DNA of 55,097 nucleotides. Source: Candidatus Woesearchaeota archaeon CG10_big_fil_rev_8_21_14_0_10_45_16. GTDB lineage: Archaea > Nanobdellota > Nanobdellia > Woesearchaeales > GW2011-AR9. Both the position numbers and the translations under genes were made by a program. Numbering within the stretch: the stretch's first letter is position 1; each line of letters begins with the position of its first letter. Positions 14,328 to 22,857 of this stretch are shown here, piece after piece. The stretch covers positions 1-55,097 of the forward strand of contig PCXY01000006.1 of the NCBI GenBank assembly GCA_002762785.1, written 5' to 3'. The notes below the pieces were generated by a model that saw only the letters and a list, made by a program, of their open reading frames with translations, was not told the DNA's origin and did no database searches.

Positions 14328-16648
14328 GCGGCATCCCCCAAACCTTGTTCCATTTTCTGTTCTATCTTTCTCTGCAGATTTTTCATGCCAAGATCCCTAA
14401 GATAACCGGCAGGCAGGGCCTCTTCATAGAAATGCCCCGGCTGCGGCATGATCATCTTGTGCCCGCAGGCAGTCCTAGGGACGGAAGAAGCATAGCTCTT
14501 TTCGGTCGGACTCACACCCTGCAGGGTGCCGAGACGGTAAGCCACCCGGAAAGTGTTCGGTCCAGAACTGTCAAGCTTGACCCAGTTTTCATGAGTATGG
14601 CCGGCTAAAGCCAGATCAGCGTCTGAATTACGGGCAGCGCCTACCAAACCAGAAAAACCGGAACCGTGCGGGTCGTGCTGCACGATAAGATTTACCGGTC
14701 CAAATAGAGCATCACTGTCGATGCTTTTTCCATAATCAGGGATCTGGATTATCCTAGCGCTGCTGTAGCCCCCGACAAAGACGCGCGACTCAGGTTTTTG
14801 GGGGTCATGGTAATAGTCAGATTTTCCGACCTCATAAACTTCTATCCCTCGACCTTTAAGACGCTGGACGAAGAAATCGGTCTCTCTCAACCCAAGGTCG
14901 CGAAGGACACCGTCAGCATGGTTGCCGGTAACAGATACATGCGCGCACTGAAGACGGCTTCTATCTAAAGACTGATCTAAAAACGAGCTGTAATAATCGG
15001 CAACCCAATCTAGGATTACCTGCATGCTCTCGACACTGCCGCCCATGGCATCGTTAGTCTTTTGGAGAATTAGCTTTAACACTTCTTCTTTATTCTCCGG
15101 TTTCCAGTTGCTCAACAATTCTATATTCTCAGCCAATACTTCCTGAGGGCTGCGTTTGAAATGATAACGGTGGTTCCAGGATCGAGAATTAGCCTCGGCA
15201 GTATCACCGCCGCTGATAAAACCACTATGATGGGCTGGACGGCCTCGAAAAGTTCCGGCAGGACTTTTGAATACCTCAATCAAGCCATCACGGACCAAAG
15301 GATTTTCTTCCGGCGATCCGATATGTTCATCAGAAGAAGCGACAATAACATGATAATCCTCTAGCTGCTGCAAAGCTGAGCCATCGACAAAGTTCTGATA
15401 TTGGATCCATTCCGTTCCGATGATGCCGTCTTCATTCTTGCTGATGACCGTAATTCCTGAAACGCTGCCCCGGTTAAAGCGGTCTATCACTGAATGTCTT
15501 CTGGTGCCAAGCGGTTTCCCGGCCGACATCCGTGTTGCTTCTTCTCCCCTTACAAATCTACTTATTTTTTCCTGATCTTCAAATGGCAGAGCCGTCACCA
15601 AAGTTATCGTTTTTTCGCCGATCTTAGGATCATAGGAAGATTGATCTTTGAAATTGGTTTCAGCTGGACAATCATGCAGTTTCTGGAGCTGTTTATAGCC
15701 GACACCATGGTGGCCGCTTTCCAGGATCACATCAATATCTTCAAGACTTTTCGTCTTTCCATGGACCGATGCCAGCAGGCGGGCCGGGGTTGATCTCATG
15801 GCAGCCCAGGTTGAGTGGCGGCTGTGGGCATAATCTATCACTAATCCGTTGAAGTCAAGAACTTTTTGGTTCGTAACCAGTTGCACTCCAGCCCTATCAC
15901 AGACCGCTTGATACCGGCCATATAACTCAGCTACAAATTGTGCTGTAAAGTACTGGTGAGCTGGACGAACTTTCTTTTCCCTGAATAAGTTCTTTTCAGA
16001 AAATTTTTCGGTGATATCATGGTCGATATTTTCCATCTTTTGCTGTCTGTCGTTCATCCTGCGCTTAAGGCTGCCGCGACGGTTAGGTGAACCTTTGCTC
16101 CTGGTGAGACTCTCCCATTCCTTTCTATAATCACCATACTCCTTCCTAAACTGATCTCTCTTCTCTTTCAACCCGCTGATCTCATCATCGATCTCAAGAC
16201 GTTTCCGCAGCAAAAGTTCATTAAGCATCGCCGAGACAGTAAATTGCAGGTCGTCGGAATCGACAGAAAGGACGACTTTTTCCAGATGCGGCGCTTCTGT
16301 TTTAATCTCGGTCAGTCTTCTTTCAAGAATGGCTAACTGTCTTTCTAGCATTGATGAATACTGCTCACGGTTAGGAACCCGATCGGTTTCCTCCAAACAC
16401 TCCTCTTTTGATTTGTTCCAATAAGTCAAGTCGTCATTAAGATACTCTGGGCGGTCAAGCCTAGTTAAAGTGCCGTCAACGATAAGACCAGTAGCTTCTT
16501 TATCCTGGGCGATAAATCGTAAAACGTTCTGGTATGCTTCTGGATTAAAATAGCAGGTGTCGTAACCAACTTTACTAAAGATATAGACTCTGCTTTGGAC
16601 GGCTTGCTGTTCCAGCCGCCCCTCTAGGTCAAGTTGTTTTTCATCCAC
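14324..16648 (-). CDS. Large calcineurin-like metallophosphoesterase, head of the island
   Basis: 774 aa. The C-terminal half has all five motifs of the calcineurin-like/Mre11 fold in order: DxH at Asp440-His442 (SSDEHIG), GD at 481-482 (SGGDTAE), GNHAD at 575-579, His658 (VQHDPHG) and GHTH at 683-686. Two metal ions and hydrolysis of a phosphoester are expected; the substrate (nucleic acid, nucleotide or protein) is open. The first 430 residues include a charged coiled coil (about 145-215) and echoes of the same fold (LIVDGTLTRLD at 55-65, ESGHHG at 310-315), so a decayed N-terminal copy is possible. It starts a block of overlapping genes running to 10049. Confidence 0.85.
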   Translation of the reverse strand: MDEKQLDLEGRLEQQAVQSRVYIFSKVGYDTCYFNPEAYQNVLRFIAQDKEATGLIVDGTLTRLDRPEYLNDDLTYWNKSKEECLEETDRVPNREQYSSMLERQLAILERRLTEIKTEAPHLEKVVLSVDSDDLQFTVSAMLNELLLRKRLEIDDEISGLKEKRDQFRKEYGDYRKEWESLTRSKGSPNRRGSLKRRMNDRQQKMENIDHDITEKFSEKNLFREKKVRPAHQYFTAQFVAELYGRYQAVCDRAGVQLVTNQKVLDFNGLVIDYAHSRHSTWAAMRSTPARLLASVHGKTKSLEDIDVILESGHHGVGYKQLQKLHDCPAETNFKDQSSYDPKIGEKTITLVTALPFEDQEKISRFVRGEEATRMSAGKPLGTRRHSVIDRFNRGSVSGITVISKNEDGIIGTEWIQYQNFVDGSALQQLEDYHVIVASSDEHIGSPEENPLVRDGLIEVFKSPAGTFRGRPAHHSGFISGGDTAEANSRSWNHRYHFKRSPQEVLAENIELLSNWKPENKEEVLKLILQKTNDAMGGSVESMQVILDWVADYYSSFLDQSLDRSRLQCAHVSVTGNHADGVLRDLGLRETDFFVQRLKGRGIEVYEVGKSDYYHDPQKPESRVFVGGYSSARIIQIPDYGKSIDSDALFGPVNLIVQHDPHGSGFSGLVGAARNSDADLALAGHTHENWVKLDSSGPNTFRVAYRLGTLQGVSPTEKSYASSVPRTACGHKMIMPQPGHFYEEALPAGYLRDLGMKNLQRKIEQKMEQGLGDAA

Positions 16649-16845
16649 TTTTTCCCCCGGATAGCCAGCACCAGACCATCCTTACAAGATACTAAAAAAA
16701 CAGATCAGGCATGCTGCCTTCATGACAGAATTCTAACAGTTTACGGCCTACATAATTGTTTTGTATTAATATTATGACGTGATTAAATGATACTAATCGA
16801 TAAAAATACTCCTTAGATCTCCAGAACATATATTCGCAATACCTA

Positions 16846-16872
16846 TTATAATAATTGATTAAATTATTATAA
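16846..16872. promoter_or_regulatory. Perfect 11-bp inverted repeat upstream of the AbrB-PhoU gene
   Basis: TTATAATAATT-GATTA-AATTATTATAA, two perfect 11-bp arms with a 5-bp spacer, centred 57 bp before the ATG at 16916 and 13 bp before its TATA box. It suits a dimeric regulator, possibly the AbrB-type product itself. The 267-bp gap (16649-16915) also holds the divergent island promoter and shows nothing else. Confidence 0.6.
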
Positions 16873-16885
16873 CTATTACAGAATG

Positions 16886-16893
16886 TTTAAATA
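16886..16893 (+). promoter_or_regulatory. TATA box for the AbrB-PhoU gene
   Basis: TTTAAATA 23 bp before the ATG at 16916, with no Shine-Dalgarno sequence between, indicating a leaderless transcript. Confidence 0.6.
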
Positions 16894-16915
16894 ATCGGTT
16901 CTCATATCTTATGGA

Positions 16916-17878
16916 ATGAAAAGAAAGGTCGCCCAGATCGGGCCATCAACCTTGATGATCTCTCTGCCTACAGAATGGGTTAAGGCGCATAAGCTTCAGA
17001 AAGGAGATGAGTTGGATGTTTTTCCAGGACGGAACGAAATTACGTTTTCTCAGGGAGAACGGAAAGCGAAGACGAAAGAGATTACCCTTGACATCACCCC
17101 TTTTAACAAATACCTTCTTTCAAGATACTTAGAAGTGTTGTACTTCAGCAATTACTCGAAGATCATCCTGACTCATAAGAAAAACACGATGTATGATCAA
17201 AAGCATCAGGAAGAGATCAGCGTCAGGGCACTATTGAAGAAATTGAGCAACCGTTATATCGGCATGGAGATCGTCTCCCAAACCAGGAACATGACCGAGA
17301 TACGCTGCTTCCTGCTTGATAAAGAGAAAGATCTAAGGACCATCGAGAAGCGCATCTATTTTTTATTCAAAGGTATCATGGAAGAATTTCTGCAGAGCCT
17401 TGACCATAACCATAAAGAATTTTATCAGAACATCTACGAACATCATGATACGATCACCAAGTTCGTCACCTATTACCTTCGGGTGTTAGACCAATCCGAA
17501 AAAACGGAAGAGGAAAAAAAACAGCTCTATTCATTGTACCTTACCATAGACAAGATGATGGATAAGTTTCGGCATCTTAATCAGAGCATAGACCAATACG
17601 GCTGTACACCGACGACAAAGAACATGTTAAAAGATATCTTTGAGCTGGTGTATGAATTTTTCACAGCCTATCATAAAGGCAGGATAACAGCAGAACTCGT
17701 CGCAAAAAGATATGCTCTGATGAGAAAAAGCATAAGCTCAGATTATTCGCCGGAAGAGCTCCGAGTCGTCAATGAGATCAGGATCTTTCTCGATTCCATC
17801 AACGATTTTACCAGAGCAGTCATCCTTGAAGAACTAGTAAATAATGATTCTCAACGAATCCCACCTGTTTTTAAGTGA
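16916..17878 (+). CDS. AbrB/SpoVT-PhoU fusion regulator
   Basis: 320 aa. The N-terminus MKRKVAQIGPSTLMISLPTEWVKAHKLQKGDELDV is a swapped-hairpin AbrB-type DNA-binding domain (1-45). The remainder is all-helical with PhoU-like bundles (about 95-190 and 195-310). Archaeal proteins of this build are usually annotated as phosphate uptake regulators, but no phosphate transporter is nearby. Leaderless gene with a strong inverted repeat upstream (16846-16872), so autoregulation is likely. It converges on the kinase gene with an 8-bp overlap of the 3' ends. Confidence 0.85.
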   Translation: MKRKVAQIGPSTLMISLPTEWVKAHKLQKGDELDVFPGRNEITFSQGERKAKTKEITLDITPFNKYLLSRYLEVLYFSNYSKIILTHKKNTMYDQKHQEEISVRALLKKLSNRYIGMEIVSQTRNMTEIRCFLLDKEKDLRTIEKRIYFLFKGIMEEFLQSLDHNHKEFYQNIYEHHDTITKFVTYYLRVLDQSEKTEEEKKQLYSLYLTIDKMMDKFRHLNQSIDQYGCTPTTKNMLKDIFELVYEFFTAYHKGRITAELVAKRYALMRKSISSDYSPEELRVVNEIRIFLDSINDFTRAVILEELVNNDSQRIPPVFK

Positions 17879-19043
17879 TGATCTCATATATAGGAAGAGC
17901 GGTCAGCCTAGCCAGCTCATCTCCAACAGGGCCGTAATCATCTGGACGCGAAGTCATCAGCTGCCAGGTAAAAGCAGCCAATAAAGCGTCAGGTACGGTG
18001 TCATATACTTTCTCACGATATCTTCTTCTCTTTTTAGGATCTTCAAATGCCTCTCGACGCCGTATAACTAGATCTCCAGCAGTTATAGAACGAGCATCTC
18101 CAGATTCACTGAATAGATGCGAACCGGTGGCCATGACATAACTGACCTGGCCTAAGGAAAAAAGATCATTTGCTCGATGTATTTCTGCCACGTCATTAGA
18201 TCCGCCATATCTCCGATTATCACGGATCAGTGCTTGAGGTTCTTCAGTAGCGATCCCAAAATCGATAAGGATGGCTTTCTTATTATCTACTATAACATTA
18301 GCTGGCCGCACATCACGGTGGTACAAGATTCCAGATTCACGCATCTCCATGAGACCATAAAAGATACCTTGAGTATAACGGAGAGTACGACGCGGGCTTA
18401 GACTACTATCTCTTAATACTTGTTCAAGGGTGCGGCCTTGGATATATTCCAATTCGATAACATCGACCTGACCGCGACCAAGACCCTTTTTCATCCTTGC
18501 CATGTGTTGGAATCTTCTTCCACGTTTTCTTTCCTGCGCCCTCATCTTTTTTAAGACTCCATATTCGTTCTCTAAGTTACGTCCTATCTTGTAAGCTGTC
18601 TTACCAGTATCATCAAGTACGACAAAAGCGTGTTTGCCAGAACCTAAGAAAGCATGTTCATCAGGCCTCTCCCAAATCTCCCCTAACCGAGGGTCTTCAA
18701 ACATCGCTTTAAGAAGGTCTTCTTGTTCATTATAGGTGAGATGACCTGGAGTGATCCCAAGGTAATGTAAGCAAGAGATCTGGTAACCATGGAGACCTTC
18801 CGGCCAGGTTTCTGCTTCTTTCCTGCTGATACCGGCGCGCCATAGACACAACGCTTCAGCGATATCATATCGTGGAAAATAAGAGAGAAGACTTTCAGCA
18901 TCAAAATCGGAAAAGACAGATTGAAGGGTCTGAAGAGTCAGATCATCGATAGATTCTTCCAGAGAACCACCTGATTGCGTATCACCAGGCTCGGAGATTT
19001 CAAGCCTTAAAGTATCGCGAATTCCTCGCGGCTTTTCCCCCAT
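17871..19043 (-). CDS. Protein kinase-like protein (Ser/Thr kinase fold)
   Basis: 390 aa. The first 130 residues are a helical N-terminal region. The kinase core follows: HAFVVLDDTGKTAYKIG with the likely ATP-binding Lys (VAIK-like), ELEYIQGRTLEQVL (hinge), catalytic loop YHRDVRPANVIVDN and metal-binding DFGIA. All key residues (Lys, HRD, Asn, DFG) are present, so activity is expected. The glycine loop is weak (GSGKHAFV). Target unknown. The region 17.9-19.9 kb is visibly more AT-rich than the flanking island. Confidence 0.85.
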   Translation of the reverse strand: MGEKPRGIRDTLRLEISEPGDTQSGGSLEESIDDLTLQTLQSVFSDFDAESLLSYFPRYDIAEALCLWRAGISRKEAETWPEGLHGYQISCLHYLGITPGHLTYNEQEDLLKAMFEDPRLGEIWERPDEHAFLGSGKHAFVVLDDTGKTAYKIGRNLENEYGVLKKMRAQERKRGRRFQHMARMKKGLGRGQVDVIELEYIQGRTLEQVLRDSSLSPRRTLRYTQGIFYGLMEMRESGILYHRDVRPANVIVDNKKAILIDFGIATEEPQALIRDNRRYGGSNDVAEIHRANDLFSLGQVSYVMATGSHLFSESGDARSITAGDLVIRRREAFEDPKKRRRYREKVYDTVPDALLAAFTWQLMTSRPDDYGPVGDELARLTALPIYEIIT

Positions 19044-19111
19044 GGGCTAAAATATATGAAATATCTATAAAAACATTATGTAATAATATATTAAGATTGG
19101 GGCGGAAATTA

Positions 19112-19939
19112 TTATCTCTCTCTTACTGGCAGAAGTTGTAGGATAGAACGGAGAGAACCTACTTTGTGAAATGATCTGCGAGTCGACTTAATGTCAACTG
19201 CACTTTTAGTTAGACCGGATACTTTTCTATCAACTTGAACAGCCACCATACCCATCCTTAATGCTGGAACAACATCTTTGTGAAAAGAATCTCCGATATA
19301 CATAACTTGACTTCCTATCTTTTGCGTCTCATGTAAGATCCTCATAAACCCGCCTAAACTTGGTTTGGGATCTCGCGTGTCACCAGAACAGATGATAGGA
19401 TCAAAATAAGTTTCCTGGAGCCCAAGAGTATGAAGAACTTTCTGGACGGTTTCATAGACTTCCGTCGTCAAGATTCCGGTATTATATCCCCTCTGATGTA
19501 ATGATTCCACCACTTCCTGAAGCTGTTGATCAGGACGGAGAATAGCGGCGAAATCTATCTGGCTTAAAGCTTTAGCAAGAAAATTTTTACTTCTACCAAA
19601 ACGCTGTGAGAAGACGCGGCCGTTGGAGGTGAATCTTTCAACATCCGCTTTATAATCCGCTTTTAGGCGACCCGTAAATTCATGTTCAAGACAATCAAGA
19701 AGCGTTCCATTAGATACTCTTTGTCGATATTGTCTTCCTGCTTCATGTAAGAGATATTCTTCAGGTAGATTTGACGATTCGCTTAATCGTTTATACAGCC
19801 ATAACCTAAAGAAATCATGAGAATCGTAAACCGAACCGACCCTAGAACCATACCTGCTATCGCCATCATACATCGTACCATCAACATCAAAAAGTACGTG
19901 AGTGATATCACTTTCAACTAAAGGTCTTGCTTCTAGCAT
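19112..19939 (-). CDS. HAD-superfamily hydrolase
   Basis: 275 aa. Motif I DVDGTMYDGD (nucleophile Asp18 and acid/base Asp20), motif II ILTTE, motif III region DPKPSLGG with Lys, motif IV YIGDSFHKDV. The cap lies between motifs I and II (about 25-135), so this is the C1-cap type typical of phosphoglycolate phosphatases, pyrimidine 5'-nucleotidases and similar enzymes. Substrate not predictable. It is a separate transcription unit, with 68 bp to the kinase and 35 bp to the DUF357 gene. Confidence 0.85.
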   Translation of the reverse strand: MLEARPLVESDITHVLFDVDGTMYDGDSRYGSRVGSVYDSHDFFRLWLYKRLSESSNLPEEYLLHEAGRQYRQRVSNGTLLDCLEHEFTGRLKADYKADVERFTSNGRVFSQRFGRSKNFLAKALSQIDFAAILRPDQQLQEVVESLHQRGYNTGILTTEVYETVQKVLHTLGLQETYFDPIICSGDTRDPKPSLGGFMRILHETQKIGSQVMYIGDSFHKDVVPALRMGMVAVQVDRKVSGLTKSAVDIKSTRRSFHKVGSLRSILQLLPVRER

Positions 19940-19974
19940 CTTCTAGTTGCTAAAAGAACCTTTTTATAAAAATA

Positions 19975-20265
19975 TTACTCCTCATCCACTGTAAACAGCC
20001 TGGAATCTTTTACTTTGAACAGACCGATCCTGGCACCGGCATCCAGCCAGCCGTGAGCATAGTTCAAAGCTGCAAAAGCCAATACAGCATCTTCTTTTTT
20101 ATCTAGAAAATACTGTGCGTCTTTATAGTAACGTTCAGCCATATCAAAGAAATCTTCAGCTGCTTCTTTCTGTTCAGGATTAATCGCTCCTCTAGCCATC
20201 TCCAGAGCTTCTTTAGTGATAGCGAAGTATTTGTCCAATTTTTCCTTGGTGATGGTTGAGTTCAT
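19975..20265 (-). CDS. DUF357 family protein
   Basis: 96 aa, all-helical: KLDKYFAITKEALEMARGAI, EAAEDFFDMAERYYKDAQYFL, DAVLAFAALNYAHGWLDAGARIGLF. The pattern 'YYKDAxYFLxKxDxVxAFAALNYAHGWLDAG' is the archaeal DUF357 signature, an uncharacterised HEPN-like helical hairpin. It lies 33 bp after the methyltransferase gene. Confidence 0.85.
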   Translation of the reverse strand: MNSTITKEKLDKYFAITKEALEMARGAINPEQKEAAEDFFDMAERYYKDAQYFLDKKEDAVLAFAALNYAHGWLDAGARIGLFKVKDSRLFTVDEE

Positions 20266-20298
20266 CTGTTATGCAATCTTCTCGGTGTTTTATAAACC

Positions 20299-20949
20299 CT
20301 ATGGAGCGATGATTTGAGCCACGTTATTAACATAAAGAACCGCTTGACGATAAAGACCTTTTGCCCCGTCGACAAGAGATTTAGGAACAAACCTCGACGT
20401 CCGTTTTTTATAACCAACATATTCTTGACCGAATCTTGCTTCCAACGCTCTTTCTTCCGTCAAAGCCGCTCCTACACCGGCGCAGATTGCGGCAATTCCA
20501 GTACTTATCGTCATCCAGTTTGGATTGAGCAGCGCCGCCCCGACATTGCCTGTAAAATAGGAGACGTACATCGGATGACGCAGCTGCCCATGGGCACCGT
20601 CTGTCACGAGGCCCTGTCGATTATCATTTCTTAAAGCACCGCCATTAAAGTTTTGTTTAAACCTCTGCTGAACTGCCGTTGCTGCAATAAGTCCGCCTGA
20701 TACCAGAAAAGTTCCAGCGTAAAATAGTCCAGGATTATCATAATAAGTCTGTTCGACACCCGGAGCGGCAAGAACCATAGTTGCATACTCTAAAGCTGCT
20801 AGTCTCACCATACTCCCGTTAAGACGATCTGAAAGGACATCTAAGCGTGAAGCTGCTTCTAGATTGATAATCTGATCTTCAACAGCAGTATCTATCGAAG
20901 CCGGTCTGTGAAGAGAGGTTTTACCCTTGCTTCTTCCTTTCTTTGCCAT
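20299..20949 (-). CDS. Membrane methyltransferase, isoprenylcysteine methyltransferase-like
   Basis: 216 aa with several hydrophobic helices. The SAM-binding signature of the ICMT/PEMT group is clear: HGQLRHPMYVSYFTGNVGAALL, then after the last TM EERALEARFGQEYVGYKKRTSRFVP. The enzyme methylates small hydrophobic or lipid-linked substrates at the membrane; the archaeal substrate is unknown. The first 55 residues (KKGRSKGKTSLHRP...) are basic and probably cytosolic. A TATA-like patch (TTTATAAAC-like) precedes the ATG by about 20 bp. Confidence 0.85.
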   Translation of the reverse strand: MAKKGRSKGKTSLHRPASIDTAVEDQIINLEAASRLDVLSDRLNGSMVRLAALEYATMVLAAPGVEQTYYDNPGLFYAGTFLVSGGLIAATAVQQRFKQNFNGGALRNDNRQGLVTDGAHGQLRHPMYVSYFTGNVGAALLNPNWMTISTGIAAICAGVGAALTEERALEARFGQEYVGYKKRTSRFVPKSLVDGAKGLYRQAVLYVNNVAQIIAP

Positions 20950-21082
20950 AGAGAATAAATAAAGACTGCTTTTATAAACTTTTCTCCCTTTATTACTGGC
21001 TAGGGACTACTAAATCATTGTGATCTAAATCGGTATCCTAAACGTCTTAAAGATAAAAGAATGAAGAATAAACAATAAAAAA

Positions 21083-21304
21083 TCAAGCTGCCTGATTCGG
21101 CCTCTTGACGGTAATCGGCAGGACGCCTTCAGCAAACTCTTTCAGAGCGATCTCGATCGGGTTGTAGTTGATCTTCCCCAGCTCTTCTGGAGACAACTTC
21201 AGCAGGAACGGAGCGCCCATCGACAGCTGTAAAGCTCGAGAGCCGATCATCCTGGCTTTCTCGTACTTGGTGAAATCCTTTATCTCTTGGTTGTCTTTTG
21301 CCAT
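21083..21304 (-). CDS. rpoK: DNA-directed RNA polymerase subunit K (Rpb6/omega homologue)
   Basis: 73 aa. The core TKYEKARMIGSRALQLSMGAPFLL plus the final PITVKRP is the RpoK/Rpb6/omega signature. The subunit clamps the largest polymerase subunit during assembly. It is the last gene of the exosome operon, directly after rrp42 (1-bp gap), an unusual but sensible neighbour. Confidence 0.95.
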   Translation of the reverse strand: MAKDNQEIKDFTKYEKARMIGSRALQLSMGAPFLLKLSPEELGKINYNPIEIALKEFAEGVLPITVKRPNQAA

Positions 21305-21305
21305 C

Positions 21306-22097
21306 TTATTTCACGAACTTGTTCAGTTCTCCCCGCAGGAATTCTCCTTTCTCAAGAGCTAGATCGACCATCTGGGTAATCTCCTCAGAAGTTAAAGGAC
21401 CTTCACCGCCTTTCTGCATGGCCGAAATGATAGCGTTCTTGTCAGAAGCGACAGTCAGACGAGCTTGGTACGATTTCTCTTCCTGAGGACTTGGATCTAC
21501 CAGCAGCTGCCCGTTGATCTTATAGACAGTGACAGAGATCGGTTCTTTAAGAAGAGGAAGTTTCTTGTCAGTCTTCTCCTTGTAGTTGATAGAACCAGTA
21601 ACTGGATCAACGACTGGGAAACGGGTGCTCTTCAAAGCAGCCAATACAGCCAGACCAGAAGCGTCGAAGAGGTTCCCAGCATCATTGATGCTGATGATAT
21701 CGATGCTCACGAACCAGGCTTTTTCACCAGGTGTTACGCACAACTGTTTCATGTCGATAGCTTTTGCCTCGCGGATACCTCTGTCGATGACACGAGCCAG
21801 TTCGATGGCCTTGATGCCAGGCGGACCTGATTCGTATTCAGAACTTGACATGGGAGTCAGCTCGGCGTTGATCATGATGCCGCCTTGGTCAGGCGTATCA
21901 TTGTATGGTTTCTCCAAAGACAGCTTTACGCCGGCCATGATCACGGTCTCGCCGAGAGTCACTTTTGCGGAGCCTTCTGCCGTCCAGGAGATTTCAAGGT
22001 CCATCGAGATCGGCTGTCTGTATTCAGTCATCTGACGGCCATCCAGCCGCTTTCCTTGAGCGGCCAGTTCCATGATTGTTTCTTTATTGACTATCAT
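21306..22097 (-). CDS. rrp42: Exosome complex component Rrp42
   Basis: 263 aa, RNase PH fold without the catalytic residues. Typical segments: GKRLDGRQMTEYRQPISM, GSAKVTLGETVIMAGVKL, SIDIISINDAGNLFDASGLAVLAALKSTRFP. It alternates with Rrp41 in the hexameric exosome ring and is needed for activity although itself inactive. It starts 1 bp after the rrp41 stop. Confidence 0.96.
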   Translation of the reverse strand: MIVNKETIMELAAQGKRLDGRQMTEYRQPISMDLEISWTAEGSAKVTLGETVIMAGVKLSLEKPYNDTPDQGGIMINAELTPMSSSEYESGPPGIKAIELARVIDRGIREAKAIDMKQLCVTPGEKAWFVSIDIISINDAGNLFDASGLAVLAALKSTRFPVVDPVTGSINYKEKTDKKLPLLKEPISVTVYKINGQLLVDPSPQEEKSYQARLTVASDKNAIISAMQKGGEGPLTSEEITQMVDLALEKGEFLRGELNKFVK

Positions 22098-22098
22098 T

Positions 22099-22800
22099 TT
22101 ATTCCTTCTTGAAGCGTTCTTGTAACGCTTTCATCTGTAGTTCGTAGACCTTTTCGGTAGCTGATTTAGCTATCTCCAAGGCTTTCAGCAGATCGTCGCG
22201 GGAGATTTCTCCATCCATCTGAAGAAGCGTGAACTCCTTCGAGATATGGGTCATGGCGATCGGGATGTCCGAGACCGGACCGTCGTATGCCTCTTCGTTG
22301 TAAGTAAGGTCAGCAACGACCATGCCATCAACTTGTCCGACGGCCACAGAACTGATCATGTCAGTCATCGGGATACCAGCAGCAGCCAAGGCTACAGCAG
22401 CCGCAGAGATGGCGGCGCATCTGGTTCCTGCGTCGGTCTGAGGCAGCTGGATGAAGATATCAACAACTGCATTAGGAAAAGCGCTAAGGTCAACGACCGG
22501 CCGCAAGGCTTTCTCCATGACCATGGAGATTTCCTGAGACCGCCTGCTGGTTCCAGGCCTGATCCTTTCTCCTGAACCGGAGAACGGCATCATCGCGTAA
22601 TGACAGCGAAGGATACCCTGAGTAGGATCCTGCAAGAACCGCGGGAACATCTCCCTCGGTCCATAGACCGCGGCGATCGCCCAGGTTTTGCCTATCTTAA
22701 ATGAGGCTGAACCATCCGCGTTAGGGATAACTCCAGCTTTGACTTCAATCGGACGCAGCTCATCGACAGCCCGTCCATCCATTCTTTTTGTGTATGCCAT
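22099..22800 (-). CDS. rrp41: Exosome complex component Rrp41 (catalytic RNase PH subunit)
   Basis: 233 aa. The RNase PH fold is clear: RMDGRAVDELRPIEVKAGVI, phosphate and catalytic region RRSQEISMVMEKALRPVVDL and QLPQTDAGTRCAAISAAAVAL. It degrades RNA 3'-5' with phosphate and can add tails with NDPs. GGAGGT lies 10 nt before the ATG at 22800. A second copy of the ATGGCATACACAAAAA start occurs 57 bp upstream, creating an 18-codon ORF that ends exactly at this ATG (TAAATG). Confidence 0.96.
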   Translation of the reverse strand: MAYTKRMDGRAVDELRPIEVKAGVIPNADGSASFKIGKTWAIAAVYGPREMFPRFLQDPTQGILRCHYAMMPFSGSGERIRPGTSRRSQEISMVMEKALRPVVDLSAFPNAVVDIFIQLPQTDAGTRCAAISAAAVALAAAGIPMTDMISSVAVGQVDGMVVADLTYNEEAYDGPVSDIPIAMTHISKEFTLLQMDGEISRDDLLKALEIAKSATEKVYELQMKALQERFKKE

Positions 22801-22857
22801 TTAATGCTTACCTCCATTAAAGGGCGACCAAAAATGTACAATTTTTGTGTATGCCAT
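22801..22857 (-). other. 18-codon ORF duplicating the start of rrp41
   Basis: ATG GCA TAC ACA AAA then IVHFWSPFNGGKH and stop. Its first 16 bases equal the start of rrp41. It begins at the rrp4 stop (TAATG, 1-bp overlap) and its TAA directly abuts the rrp41 ATG. The GGAGGT ribosome binding site of rrp41 lies inside its codons. Either a translated coupling peptide or a scar of a short tandem duplication. Confidence 0.55.
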
